NCBI GenBank assembly: GCA_945861885.1
Contig: CAMAVR010000001.1
Location: 62,001-126,000 of the forward strand
DNA: 64,000 bases
DNA from: Nannocystis exedens
GTDB taxonomy: Bacteria > Myxococcota_A > Polyangia > Polyangiales > Polyangiaceae
Reading direction: 5' to 3'
Made by a program: the position numbers and the translations under genes. The notes beneath the pieces are model-generated. The model saw only the letters and a program-made list of their open reading frames with translations, ran no database searches and was not told where the DNA came from. Below, one piece after another: positions 1 through 8,490 of the stretch. Position 1 is the stretch's first letter. Each line of letters begins with the position of its first letter.

Positions 1-107
1 AGCACGTCATCGCGCAGATCGCTGTACGTGCGGACGCCGGTGGCGCTGGTACACCATGTTCGCGTGGAGTCATCGCGCGATAAAAAACGATTCAGATCGT
101 ATGTCAT
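1..107 (-). CDS. Partial N-terminus of probable AMP-dependent ligase (runs off left edge)
   Basis: An ATG at 107-105 follows the TAG stop of the COG4648-like gene with no gap and stays open to position 1, giving about 35 residues that begin MTYDLNRFLSRDDSTRTW. The direct stop-start abutment argues for a co-translated gene. The pattern 'v.TYsDLRdDVL' resembles the start of acyl-CoA synthetase or AMP-ligase proteins ('t..eL..dV..lA'), and AMP-ligases often neighbour COG4648 proteins in aryl-polyene and xanthomonadin clusters. The function is inferred mainly from this context because no catalytic motif lies inside the window. It could be another protein of the same cluster. Confidence 0.45.
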   Translation of the reverse strand, partial: MTYDLNRFLSRDDSTRTWCTSATGVRTYSDLRDDV

Positions 108-773
108 CTATGGGCCAGGGAAGAGCCGACGGTACGCCCGCTTTAGATCGCGAAAGCGGTGGTTTGGAAAACGAAATTGCCGATAAATGTACTCTGCCGC
201 GAACAGAAGTGCCACGAGCAGATACGAACCAACGCCGGTAAAAAACGCCCAAACGCCAGGGGTTGCGAACCATGCGAGCAAGAGCCCGAGGCAGCCCGAA
301 AGCGATAAAAATACGCTCCAAACGATTGTGACTTTGCGGCAATAGGCCTTCTCTTCCGGTGATAGCTCTGGCTGCTGCATGCGTGCAAACTGTTCGATGA
401 GCGGCGTTTTGCGAAGCGATGCGGCAAATACCGACGCGATTCCAAACTGCGTGAGCGATGGCAAAAGCAGCAGAAGCCACGCGCTCTCGGCCGCAGCGCC
501 AAGGAGCGCGCACGCGAGCGAAACAAGAGGGATTGCGAGCGCATGGCGAATTTCAGCGCGAGTGCGTGAAATAACGGAAATGGCAAGCCGAAACGCGACC
601 CAAGATGCGACGATAAGCGCACCTGTTCGCACTGAAAAACGGGTGACGGCGAAATAGAGCACAAGCGGCGTTAGCGCGATAAAAAGCACGGAAGCGATGC
701 GCGCGTACGTGCGATACCGCGGTGATGTAGGCCCGTTTTTAGGCATTTTGAGGCGCGCCACGTGGCTTAGCAT
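108..773 (-). CDS. COG4648-type integral membrane protein
   Basis: This 221-residue protein has about five or six hydrophobic segments (roughly residues 25-45, 50-68, 80-105, 145-168 and 172-195) and a basic C-terminus. The central stretch SLRKTPLIEQFARM followed by LSPEEKAYCRKVTIVW matches the conserved core of COG4648 ('rtPLIerfArl ... r.YtRrvT.lW'). That family is found in aryl-polyene/xanthomonadin gene sets, and its biochemical role is unknown. The next gene starts immediately after the stop. An internal ATG at 746 (MPKNGP) is an alternative start; neither start has a clear Shine-Dalgarno. The gene diverges from panB across about 130 bp, where I saw no convincing promoter motif. Confidence 0.7.
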   Translation of the reverse strand: MLSHVARLKMPKNGPTSPRYRTYARIASVLFIALTPLVLYFAVTRFSVRTGALIVASWVAFRLAISVISRTRAEIRHALAIPLVSLACALLGAAAESAWLLLLLPSLTQFGIASVFAASLRKTPLIEQFARMQQPELSPEEKAYCRKVTIVWSVFLSLSGCLGLLLAWFATPGVWAFFTGVGSYLLVALLFAAEYIYRQFRFPNHRFRDLKRAYRRLFPGP

Positions 774-905
774 AATGGCAAGACGAATGAGACTCCTTGC
801 CGGTGGCGCCGAAGCGAGTTAGAGGATTTGTACGGCGTGGACCCGTTCGTCGCGTAGTGAGACAAGCTAGCGAGACGAGCTTATGGGCCGCGACCGCGGA
901 GGCAT

Positions 906-1811
906 ATGTACGGTAATGGCGCAAGTTCGCGCGGCCCTGAGGCGCGCAAGTTAACAGTTCCTACGTTGAGAGACCGCAAAAATAGCGGTCCAGCGATAGC
1001 GATGGTAACGGCCTACGATTTCACAATGGCGCGTCTCGCCGACGAGGCGGGGGTCGACATGCTCCTGGTTGGTGACTCGCTGGGAATGGTCGTCCAGGGG
1101 CTCGCAAGCACCATCCCTGTGACGATTGAAGAGACATGTTACCACGGGCGCGCGGTCGCCCGGGCGGCGGCGCGGGCCCATGTGGTCGGCGATATGCCGT
1201 TTATGAGTTTTCAAGTATCGCCGCAACAGGCGGTAAAAAATGCCGGGCGGCTGATTAAAGAGGGGGCGTGTGAAAGCGTCAAACTCGAAGGCGGGGCCGA
1301 TTTTGCCGAGCATGTGCGGCGAATTGTGCGAGCCGGCATTCCAGTGGTTGGGCATGTGGGGCTGACGCCTCAAAGCATGCACGCGCTCGGCGGTTTCAAA
1401 GTGCAAGGGCGCGGCGAGGCAGCGGCTGAGCGGGTGCTCGCCGATGCCCGCGCGATCGAAGAGGCAGGCGCATTCGCAATCGTGCTCGAAGCGATTCCGC
1501 CTGATTTGGCGGCGCGGGTGACGCGCGAACTGTCGATTCCGACAATTGGCATCGGGGCAGGGAACGGATGCAACGGGCAGGTGCTCGTGTGCACAGACAT
1601 GCTCGGTCTAACACGGGGCAAAACGCCAAAATTCGTAAAGCAATTCGCCGATCTCGGCGGCGCCGCAGTGACAGCGTTTCGCACATACGTAAACGAAGTG
1701 CAGTCGGGCGAATTTCCCGGAGTAGAGCACTCGTACAAACCAAACGCCGCCGCAGAGTCGATCAGCGAATTGTCGCGAAGTGACGACACACTGCCGATCG
1801 TTCGGCACTAG
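906..1811 (+). CDS. panB: 3-methyl-2-oxobutanoate hydroxymethyltransferase
   Basis: PanB transfers a hydroxymethyl group from 5,10-methylenetetrahydrofolate to 2-oxoisovalerate, the first committed step of pantothenate and CoA synthesis in the cytoplasm. The 301-residue protein carries the family signatures in order: [27 protein letters not shown], the PVTIEE..YH region, the VKLEGG stretch, [33 protein letters not shown] and the C-terminal PGVEHSY. Length fits, with about 15 extra residues before the barrel and about 25 after. A GGAGG at 898-902 lies just before the ATG, with short spacing. No panC or panD is nearby, so pantothenate genes are dispersed. A hairpin immediately follows the stop. 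Confidence 0.97.
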   Translation: MYGNGASSRGPEARKLTVPTLRDRKNSGPAIAMVTAYDFTMARLADEAGVDMLLVGDSLGMVVQGLASTIPVTIEETCYHGRAVARAAARAHVVGDMPFMSFQVSPQQAVKNAGRLIKEGACESVKLEGGADFAEHVRRIVRAGIPVVGHVGLTPQSMHALGGFKVQGRGEAAAERVLADARAIEEAGAFAIVLEAIPPDLAARVTRELSIPTIGIGAGNGCNGQVLVCTDMLGLTRGKTPKFVKQFADLGGAAVTAFRTYVNEVQSGEFPGVEHSYKPNAAAESISELSRSDDTLPIVRH

Positions 1812-1836
1812 AGCAAATGATCTAATCATCTGCTCT
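1810..1836 (+). terminator. Hairpin after panB
   Basis: Starting on the panB stop codon, arms agagcaaatga and tcatctgctct pair with one G-U-compatible mismatch around a 5-nt loop. There is no T-run afterwards, so it may act as an RNA 3' end or a weak terminator together with the large palindrome directly downstream. Confidence 0.45.
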
Positions 1837-1837
1837 A

Positions 1838-1981
1838 CCCCGTAACCGTGCCCGGGCCCGTAAACGTGCCCGGCATTTAAAGTTGTTAAGCGCTCCCGGA
1901 GGAGAAAAAACCGGGCACGTTTACGGGCACGTTTACGGGCACGTTTACGGGCACGTTTACGGGCACGGGCACGTTTACGGG
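1838..1981. repeat. Dispersed gggcacgtttac palindromic repeat, copy 1 (expanded right arm)
   Basis: The left arm (1838-1873) holds slightly degenerate units of the reverse complement gtaaacgtgccc. The right arm (1911-1981) contains the unit gggcacgtttac four times in tandem, then a half unit gggcac and one more full unit. The arms are complementary over about 35 nt and separated by a loop containing cggaggagaaaaaa. The right arm is longer than in the other copies, which suggests unit expansion by slippage or recombination. It lies between panB and the helicase gene and would be read through if the two were co-transcribed. Confidence 0.9.
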
Positions 1982-2057
1982 TTGCTCTTGTAAAAATACG
2001 CCTTGCGCTATTGGGCGTGTGGCTCCATTAGATCCGGTCCTCATTTTTGCGAGAACC

Positions 2058-4406
2058 ATGGTCGCTACCCCCGAACTCCTCGGTCTAGAAAACGATGTTG
2101 ACGGCGCGCGTGTCGTCCGCGAAGAGCTCAATTTGCTTGCGATTGTGCTCCGTGCGCTCGAGGCTGCGACGAGCTCCGTCAATGCCGCGCATCAAGGTCG
2201 GCAAGATGACGACGCGCGGATGCTCGAGCTGCGCGAAGAGGTGGCCACAGCGAAGCCGGAAGATTTGCCCGCGCTGTTTGAACAGATGCATCACATCGGT
2301 GCCCTTCGTGGGCAGCGTGGGAAGGGCGTTGCCGGGGCGATCGATCGCGCGAGCCCGTACTTTGGGCATCTGCGTCTCGAAGAGAACGGCAAGCGGCGTG
2401 ACGTGCTCGTTGGGGGGAAGTCGTACGTCGATTCGTCCGCGGGGATTCGTATCGTCGATTGGCGAAACGCGCCGGTGAGCCGGATTTTTTATCGATACAT
2501 GCAGGACGAAGACTACGAAGAGCGGCTCGGCGATCGCACCGTTGAAGGGGTTGTGCTCGCGCGTCGCAGCGTAGGGATTATGAAGGGGGAGCTTGTTCGT
2601 GTCGCCGCGCCCGAAGGGGTTTTCGTGCGCGGCGCAGATGGCGTGTGGAAGCGTGTCGACGCAGCTGTCGCGCGGCTTCAGACAGAGCGCGCGTTTGCGA
2701 AGAGCACCGGAATTTCGACCGAGGCGTCGAAAAAAAGGCTTGGAATCGGCGCCGATGGGCACCTTCGTCAAGACAAACATTTGCCGGCGATCGCGTCGCT
2801 TCTCGATGCGGCGCAGTTCGAACTCATTGCGCGCCCCGGAGCGGGGCTCGTGGCGATTCAGGGGAGCGCGGGGAGCGGCAAAACGACCGTTGGGCTCCAC
2901 CGCATTGCGTATCTCGCGTTTTCGGATCCGAAGCGGTTTCGCCCCGACAACATGATGGTGGTCGTGACAAACGACGCGCTCGTTCACTATGTTGATCGCG
3001 TGCTTCCGTCGCTCGATGTGCCGGGGGTCGCGGTGACGACGTTCGAGCGCTGGAGCAAGCGCACCTGTTCATACATGCTGCCAAAAGTGCCGACGCGCGT
3101 GAGCGATGAGACGCCTCCCGTGGTCTCGCGTGCAAAAGCGCATTCGGCAATGCTTCGTGCGATCGATGATGTGGTTCGGTCGATCGATCGCGAGTGCGAC
3201 GAAAAACTGCGGTTGCAAATGGCGAAGTGGCCGAGCGGTGATTTGGTTGTCGCCGCGTGGGAAAAAACAGGGCAGATCACGAAAGCAACGCCCGATGCGC
3301 GCGTGACAGCGCTCGCGCAGTGGGTGGCCGGAAAGCGGCAATTTACGGATGTTCGCGCGTCGTCAGAGCTGCCAGAGGTGACACGCGGCGCGCTCGAGCG
3401 GCTCGGGCCAGAGCTCCGTTCACAGACTCGATCGATTATCGATGTGTGGGACGAAGTGCTGACGAATCGCGATCGATTGAGGCATGTGTTCGAAGGCGAG
3501 CCGGGGTTTGGCGAAGGGCAAATCGATCAGGTGCATGCGTGGTGCGTGTGGCAAGCGCGTATTCGTCAAGAGGGGGAGCGTGACGGTGAAGTGGCGACGA
3601 TCGATCTCGAAGATCCGGCGCTTTTGCTTCGAATTTGGCAGACACTTCGCGGGCCGATTGTTGATGTGCAAGAGCGGCCGATGCGGTTTGCGCACCTGTT
3701 CGTCGACGAAGTTCAAGATGCAAACCCGGTGGCGCTCCGCGTGCTCATCGAGCTCACTGGGCAAGAGCGCTGCGTGACGTTGGCGGGCGATATCGCTCAG
3801 CGAATGTTCGACGACGGCGACGATCGCGGCGAATTCGATTGGCACAGTCTGCTGACCGACCTCGATGTGCCGCACACGAAGATCGAACCGCTCCAAGTAA
3901 GCTATCGTTCGACGGCGGAGATCACGTCGTTTGCGCGGCGCGTGCTCGGTCCGCTTGCGCACGAGTCGGAGCCGATCGCGACGCGTCACGGGCCGCCAGT
4001 GGAGCTGTTTACATTTTCGTCGCCGGGCGAGTCGGTTGCATTTTTGGCCGATACGCTCAAAGAGCTCGCGCAGGCCGAGCCGTACGCAAACGTCGCGATT
4101 GTGGCTCGATTTGCACCGCAAGCCGATCTCTACGCCGATGGGCTTGTGCGCGCCGAAGTGCCGAATGTTCGGCGCGTAGCGAAGCAAGATTTCACATGGG
4201 AGCCGGGTGTCGACGTGACCGACGTGCGTCAGACAAAGGGGCTCGAGTTCGATGAAGTGGTGCTCGTAGAGACCACGGCATCAAGCTACTCGACTGCGCC
4301 AACGGCAAGGCACGCAATGTACGTAGGAGCAACGCGCGCCGCGCATCAATTGTGGTGCATAGCAAGCGGCGAACCGTCGCCAATCGTCGTCGACGCCATT
4401 AGGTGA
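2058..4406 (+). CDS. UvrD/Rep-superfamily helicase, HelD-like
   Basis: A superfamily 1 helicase of 782 residues from this ATG. An in-frame GTG at 2019 gives 795; neither start has a good Shine-Dalgarno, and 2019 lies close to the palindrome. Motifs seen: Walker A QGSAGSGKTT (about residue 270), Walker B LFVDEVQDAN (about 548), motif V QTKGLEFDEVVLVE (about 722) and motif VI YVGATRAAHQLW (about 755). The long N-terminal region before Walker A, with a YFGHLRLEENGKRRDVLVGGKSY segment and 'DWRNAPVSRIFYRY', is characteristic of the HelD/HelR branch, which removes stalled RNA polymerase from DNA. The HelD assignment rests on domain layout; a DNA-repair helicase role cannot be excluded. The gene stands alone. 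Confidence 0.85.
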   Translation: MVATPELLGLENDVDGARVVREELNLLAIVLRALEAATSSVNAAHQGRQDDDARMLELREEVATAKPEDLPALFEQMHHIGALRGQRGKGVAGAIDRASPYFGHLRLEENGKRRDVLVGGKSYVDSSAGIRIVDWRNAPVSRIFYRYMQDEDYEERLGDRTVEGVVLARRSVGIMKGELVRVAAPEGVFVRGADGVWKRVDAAVARLQTERAFAKSTGISTEASKKRLGIGADGHLRQDKHLPAIASLLDAAQFELIARPGAGLVAIQGSAGSGKTTVGLHRIAYLAFSDPKRFRPDNMMVVVTNDALVHYVDRVLPSLDVPGVAVTTFERWSKRTCSYMLPKVPTRVSDETPPVVSRAKAHSAMLRAIDDVVRSIDRECDEKLRLQMAKWPSGDLVVAAWEKTGQITKATPDARVTALAQWVAGKRQFTDVRASSELPEVTRGALERLGPELRSQTRSIIDVWDEVLTNRDRLRHVFEGEPGFGEGQIDQVHAWCVWQARIRQEGERDGEVATIDLEDPALLLRIWQTLRGPIVDVQERPMRFAHLFVDEVQDANPVALRVLIELTGQERCVTLAGDIAQRMFDDGDDRGEFDWHSLLTDLDVPHTKIEPLQVSYRSTAEITSFARRVLGPLAHESEPIATRHGPPVELFTFSSPGESVAFLADTLKELAQAEPYANVAIVARFAPQADLYADGLVRAEVPNVRRVAKQDFTWEPGVDVTDVRQTKGLEFDEVVLVETTASSYSTAPTARHAMYVGATRAAHQLWCIASGEPSPIVVDAIR

Positions 4407-4500
4407 GTCGGTCATGATTGCGAACACGACGTAGCAACCGAACCCATAAAAAATCTCCCGCCCTTCCGCCCTCCCTGTTCAAATTCTGCGGTTTTGCATT

Positions 4501-5499
4501 TCAGTGAACCGAGGGCGCGCGGTCTAACGCTTGTCGAAATGGGAGCACAAATAGCCGATCGATCGCGAACCGAATTTCGGGGGGCGGTGGGTCGACCGGC
4601 ACTGACTTCATCAATCGAACATCGTTGACGCGCGTTGACGATTCGGGCTGCTCCGATGTACGCCCCGACTCGCGAATAAACTCGTGCCACGCCGCTTCGT
4701 TTGGTCTCAACCACGCAGCGGCGTCGGGGAGGAGCGAGACCAATACGACTTCGGTTCCGGCCTGCCTTACGCGCGTCCCCTGGTAGACGAGACTGGCGCC
4801 GCCGCCGGAATCTTTAAAGACGAGGCCTTGCCACTCGAGCGGGGCGGTCAGATCGAACATTTGCGTTCCAACGCGCAAAATGCCCCCATTTAATAGCACA
4901 ATGGCGCCTTGTGGAGTGCTCATGTAGACGCGCTCAAACGATGCCGGCGCGCGCGTCATGAGCACTCGATAGAGATCGAGTGCGTCGCGCGCATCGATGG
5001 TCGCGCTCGAGTCTTGGTGAGACCAACAGACATCGCTATCGGTAAGAACGATCGCGTTCGCGAGCAGATCGCGGAGCGTATCGGTGTCGCGCCGCAAAAT
5101 AGGGACGTTGAGATAGCGGGTTGAATCGGGCGTCGTGAATGCAAACAAGAGTCGTGTGCATGCGCGGTTCGAAAAAATCGTGACGCCAAAGGGGCCGCCC
5201 CATCGCGCAAGGCGAACGCTTTTTTTTGCTTCGATGCGCATGATGCCGTGGCCGTCGATGCGCACTTCGCCGCACGGCTCTCCGTCGCGGCGCGACAGCA
5301 GTCGCGGAAATGCTGCGATCGCGCCGCCGAACAGAATGAGAGTGATGCGTAGTGCAGGGGGGGCTGAGATTGACAGCGCGATCAGAATTGTTAGCGCGGC
5401 GATCACCGGAGGCGCGATGCGCCACCACACCGATCGCGCGGGCAGGGCGGTATACGTGAGCGGATAGTGCAGACTATCAACCGGTTCTCCCTGCTGCAT
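4501..5499 (-). CDS. Hypothetical membrane-anchored protein
   Basis: The 332-residue protein has two adjacent hydrophobic segments (about residues 25-45 and 48-68: WWRIAPPVIAALTILIALSI then ALRITLILFGGAIAAFP). They are followed by a mixed soluble domain with alternating beta-like stretches (GEVRIDGHGIMRIEAKKSVRLARWGG...), reminiscent of PH-like bacterial membrane proteins. I do not recognise the family. The start is supported by AGAGGG five bases upstream of the ATG. It is convergent with the upstream helicase gene (94-bp gap) and divergent from the lipoprotein gene at 5678. The topology suggests a cytoplasmic C-terminal domain, but this is inference. Confidence 0.7.
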   Translation of the reverse strand: MQQGEPVDSLHYPLTYTALPARSVWWRIAPPVIAALTILIALSISAPPALRITLILFGGAIAAFPRLLSRRDGEPCGEVRIDGHGIMRIEAKKSVRLARWGGPFGVTIFSNRACTRLLFAFTTPDSTRYLNVPILRRDTDTLRDLLANAIVLTDSDVCWSHQDSSATIDARDALDLYRVLMTRAPASFERVYMSTPQGAIVLLNGGILRVGTQMFDLTAPLEWQGLVFKDSGGGASLVYQGTRVRQAGTEVVLVSLLPDAAAWLRPNEAAWHEFIRESGRTSEQPESSTRVNDVRLMKSVPVDPPPPEIRFAIDRLFVLPFRQALDRAPSVH

Positions 5500-5677
5500 T
5501 TGCCCTCTCGGCTGAGTCGGTTTGCGCGATTAAAGAACGACTGACGCGATCGGTGTCGCGACCAATTCGTAACACGGAGCGCATTCGGCTGTTGGATGTT
5601 CGCACAAAGTGTGCGTAACGTGGCTCCCCTGTAGCTCCCCGCGCACATGCGGGTGTAACGCTTTTGGAGGCACAAAT

Positions 5678-6346
5678 ATGGTTGTTTTGAAAGACAAAGT
5701 TGCTTACGCGCTAGTCATTGGTCTTGTTGCCGCACAGGCTGCCGTGATGACCGGCTGCGGCGATAGCTCGACGGAACCGAATCGCGTCACCGCGCCGACG
5801 AACCCCGTGACGCCGCCAGGAACACCGGCCGCCACCACGCCTGGAACGACGCCCGCGACCGGTACAACAACTCCGCCGGCGCCCGGCACATCGACAACGC
5901 CAACAGCCCCAGTAGATCCCGCGCAGCCAACAACGGGGCCGACAACGAATCCGCCGGGTCCAGCGACAACGCCGACAACGCCAGAGACACCGGTTCTAGT
6001 CGGTAGCGACGATGCCGGCCCGGCAACTTGTGTGGCCGGCTCCGATATTCGGACGACCAATTTTCCGGAAGGCCCAATCGGGACGACCGGAGCAACGGTT
6101 TCAAAGTGCGTAGCCTGCACTCGCACACAGTGTTCAGAGACGACTGACAAGTGCGCGAGCGCCTGTAAGTGCTCAGAGGCAGTGCACAAAATGTTCACGT
6201 GCATGGCAACCCCAGGCAGCCAAGTCATCGCCTGCGGCGCGCCAATCTTGGCAGCAGGGCCAGAGGCAAGCGGGCTCGGTGGGTGCGTGTTCAAAAATTG
6301 CACGCACGACTGCGGGTTAGATCAGCTAGGCCTCCCGCCGCAGTAG
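5678..6346 (+). CDS. Cys-rich lipoprotein with Thr/Pro linker
   Basis: This start is preferred because GGAGG (5666-5670) sits seven bases upstream and the product begins with a lipoprotein signal, MVVLKDKVAYALVIGLVAAQ, ending in the lipobox VMTGC at about residue 26. A low-complexity Thr/Pro/Gly linker of about 75 residues follows. The C-terminal domain (about residues 105-222) has 12 cysteines in patterns such as KCVACTRTQC and CASACKC, suggesting a small disulphide-rich extracellular module. Such stalked Cys-rich lipoproteins are common in Myxococcota and mostly uncharacterised. A perfect 6-3-6 inverted repeat (cgcaca-aag-tgtgcg, 5601-5615) lies upstream and could be an operator, which is speculative. 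A strong bidirectional terminator follows. Confidence 0.8.
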   Translation: MVVLKDKVAYALVIGLVAAQAAVMTGCGDSSTEPNRVTAPTNPVTPPGTPAATTPGTTPATGTTTPPAPGTSTTPTAPVDPAQPTTGPTTNPPGPATTPTTPETPVLVGSDDAGPATCVAGSDIRTTNFPEGPIGTTGATVSKCVACTRTQCSETTDKCASACKCSEAVHKMFTCMATPGSQVIACGAPILAAGPEASGLGGCVFKNCTHDCGLDQLGLPPQ

Positions 6347-6382
6347 CCCGCCAATTTTCAGCCGATACCGGCGCGTGAACAA

Positions 6383-6431
6383 CTTTTTGGGGGCTGGAAC
6401 GTACGCGTAGTACGCCCCAGCCCCCAAAAAA
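6383..6431. terminator. Strong bidirectional intrinsic terminator
   Basis: Perfect complementary arms ctttttgggggctgg and ccagcccccaaaaag flank a 19-nt loop that itself holds gtac/gtac pairing. The A-run on one side and T-run on the other give an intrinsic terminator in both directions, fitting its place between the convergent lipoprotein (6346) and PD-(D/E)XK-like (6524) genes. Confidence 0.9.
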
Positions 6432-6523
6432 GCCGTTCGCGCTTGGTCTCGACTGAAACTTGGCGAGCTACTCCTCTTTCTCATTGGAGCCGCGATTTCC
6501 GATTTCTTCGGAACTCGTGGGTA

Positions 6524-7432
6524 CTACCCAAAAACTTCGACTGCGGTTTCCGCCGTCGCGGATCGGCGAAGCCATTCGTCGAAGAGCGCGTTATCGGTGT
6601 TTGACGTAATGCGCGAGCGAATTTCGTCTGAAATAGTGAGGCCTCGCGCCGCGAGGATCACTAGGATCGACGACGCTTTCCCCTTCGCTTCGCCTCTCGC
6701 TTCGCCTTGCGCTTCGCCGCGCGCTTTCCCCTGGCCGTAGTATTTGCGGGCAAACTCCGTTTTATATTGAAACTGTTCCGCTTCCATCAGTGCCTCCACG
6801 GCTTTTTGAATCGGCTCGCTCAAGGTGTTCCATACATAGTCACGATAGAATAGTACTCGATCGCTCGCAATTTCGCTCAATATCTGGTGCATCGTCAATA
6901 TGACGTCGGGGCCGGCCGGGCTATTCCCATGGGCCAAGCCTGAGAGCACCGCAAGCTCTGGAAACTGCTTTCCGAGATCGATATTTTCGTGAGTTATTCG
7001 CGGAACGCGGCTCAGGTTCACTACGAGCGGTTTTAGCGTAAAGCCTGGATGGCCGAGTTCAATCGGTTGAGATGCCCACTGCTCGATGTTGTGGTTTTGT
7101 ACGAGCACCACAAGAAATGTTGGACACCCCGTTCGCGCTCTCTCTCCGCTGACATACACCGGCCACGATACGCGCTTTTGTTCATCAGTTCGTAGCTGAC
7201 TCTCGACGACGCTGCTTGCGATCGTCTTTCCGTTGGCGTCTTCGAATCGTAGTACCAAGTCGGCGGCAAATGGTGTTGGGATCACTTGCGACATATTTGA
7301 ATCGGCAACGCTAATTCGAGTGTGCTTTGGCAGCGGGTAATCGAGGACAAATCGCAGCAGTACCTCGAATACTTCGGGGCATTCGCGGATGAGGTCGATC
7401 GGAATTTCGTGGTTTATCGACGGCGGCGCCAT
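6524..7432 (-). CDS. PD-(D/E)XK nuclease-like protein with Gly-Glu-Ala repeat tail
   Basis: A 302-residue protein. Residues 50-110 carry a plausible PD-(D/E)XK core: D58 in PFAADLVLRF, E77-S-Q79 in VVESQLRTDEQKRVSWPVYV, and K86. The ExQ variant is seen in Rpn/YhgA-related nuclease-like families. Near the C-terminus, GKARGEAQGEARGEAKGK is a low-complexity repeat typical of these proteins in Streptomyces and Myxococcota, followed by a helical segment (SSILVILAARGLTISDEIRSRI). Rpn relatives promote recombination and occur in high copy number; whether this member cleaves DNA is unknown. It is convergent with the Cys-rich lipoprotein across a terminator. Family placement is from motif pattern only. 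Confidence 0.65.
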   Translation of the reverse strand: MAPPSINHEIPIDLIRECPEVFEVLLRFVLDYPLPKHTRISVADSNMSQVIPTPFAADLVLRFEDANGKTIASSVVESQLRTDEQKRVSWPVYVSGERARTGCPTFLVVLVQNHNIEQWASQPIELGHPGFTLKPLVVNLSRVPRITHENIDLGKQFPELAVLSGLAHGNSPAGPDVILTMHQILSEIASDRVLFYRDYVWNTLSEPIQKAVEALMEAEQFQYKTEFARKYYGQGKARGEAQGEARGEAKGKASSILVILAARGLTISDEIRSRITSNTDNALFDEWLRRSATAETAVEVFG

Positions 7433-7519
7433 GCCTCCCGACTAGTCAGAAAGGCGATCGCGTGTCATCAGAAAATTTATCGCGAAGGCGCTAATTTTTG
7501 TTGCGAGGTTAGCGGTATC

Positions 7520-8455
7520 TCACTGGAGCCGCATCGCCCATTTGCTGCTGCACTCTGCTCGCGTGCTGGCTTCGATTCCTGCGCACTTTGCTGCGTCGAT
7601 TGTTGGTCCAATCAGTAGGAACGTCCCGCGGCTTAGCGTTGGGAATGTTTCTCGCCATTGGCGCTCGATTGCTTGCAGTGTCTCTTCGGCTTTTGCTTGT
7701 ACGATTGACGTTTCTAGCGATGTTAGTTTTGTTAGGATCGCTTGGCGCGTTGGTTCGTCGTCCGCTAGGGCGTAGGCCTGTTGCAGGTGCTGGAGCATTA
7801 CTTCGCGCTTCATGCGCTCGCCGCTTAGCTTTGCGGCTATGAGTGCAATTCCCGGGTCGGCGCCTAGGTCGACGGCTCGCGCCATTGCTTCGCCGCCCTC
7901 CGTGCGCCATGCGGCGATTTCGTCTTGATTTGTTAGATAGCTGGGGGCTAGCCACGCTAAGAACATGCCGTATTTTAGCCATCCATCGGCGTCACCTGGG
8001 CGTTCGCGTAGGCCGCGTTCTAGGATGGTTCGTGTGGCGTGGGCATCGGCTGGGCCCGCTGGCGCTGTTTGAAATAGGATCAGCGTTTCCGCGTATTTGT
8101 AGACTTGCGGATAGTCTGGCTCTAGCGCGATGACACTGTCTAAGTAGCGCGTGACGTCGGCGAATTTTCGGTGCTCTGTTAGATGCGTGCCGTACTCGAT
8201 GATCGCCTTGGCCCACAGGAGGTCGGCCGCCATCGCGGTATAGCCGAGCGTGAGAGCACGAAGGTGAGCTGGGGGAGGGAAGACGTAGACGTCGTCGCTG
8301 ACTTTAATGCTGTGAACAATTGCGGCGAGACGAGGTTGAAGTGCCGCGACACCGACACCGCTTGCCATTGCGATCAGAAGGGGAAGACCCCATGGCAAGC
8401 GGTGCGCGGTGTGCATCTGTCCATGATGATGCGCTGTCCCGACAACGATGGACAA
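7520..8455 (-). CDS. TPR-like membrane-anchored protein
   Basis: A 311-residue protein with one N-terminal hydrophobic segment (about residues 22-45, LPLLIAMASGVGVAALQPRLAAI) and a periplasmic or extracytoplasmic domain rich in helix pairs that look like tetratricopeptide repeats (FADVTRYLDSVIALEPDYPQVYKYAETL; RTILERGLRERPGDADGWLKYGMFLAW). It begins 35 bp after the upstream prepilin-like gene and lies on the same strand as the two pilins and the PEGA protein, so a shared operon is likely. A role in pilus or pseudopilus assembly is inferred from context only. It ends 87 bp before the start of the PD-(D/E)XK-like gene. Confidence 0.7.
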   Translation of the reverse strand: MSIVVGTAHHHGQMHTAHRLPWGLPLLIAMASGVGVAALQPRLAAIVHSIKVSDDVYVFPPPAHLRALTLGYTAMAADLLWAKAIIEYGTHLTEHRKFADVTRYLDSVIALEPDYPQVYKYAETLILFQTAPAGPADAHATRTILERGLRERPGDADGWLKYGMFLAWLAPSYLTNQDEIAAWRTEGGEAMARAVDLGADPGIALIAAKLSGERMKREVMLQHLQQAYALADDEPTRQAILTKLTSLETSIVQAKAEETLQAIERQWRETFPTLSRGTFLLIGPTIDAAKCAGIEASTRAECSSKWAMRLQ

Positions 8456-8490
8456 ACTTTCGAGCGCCTATGACGTGCGCCGTTATGAAA

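Noticed and set aside
1886..2182. Frame reading VNVPVPVNVP through the palindromic repeat
   Set aside because: Arises from the repeat itself; similar frames appear at other copies without ribosome-binding sites.
2085..2987. 300-residue frame opposite the helicase gene
   Set aside because: Arg/His-rich translation without domains, typical of an antisense shadow of a GC-rich gene with intact motifs on the other strand.
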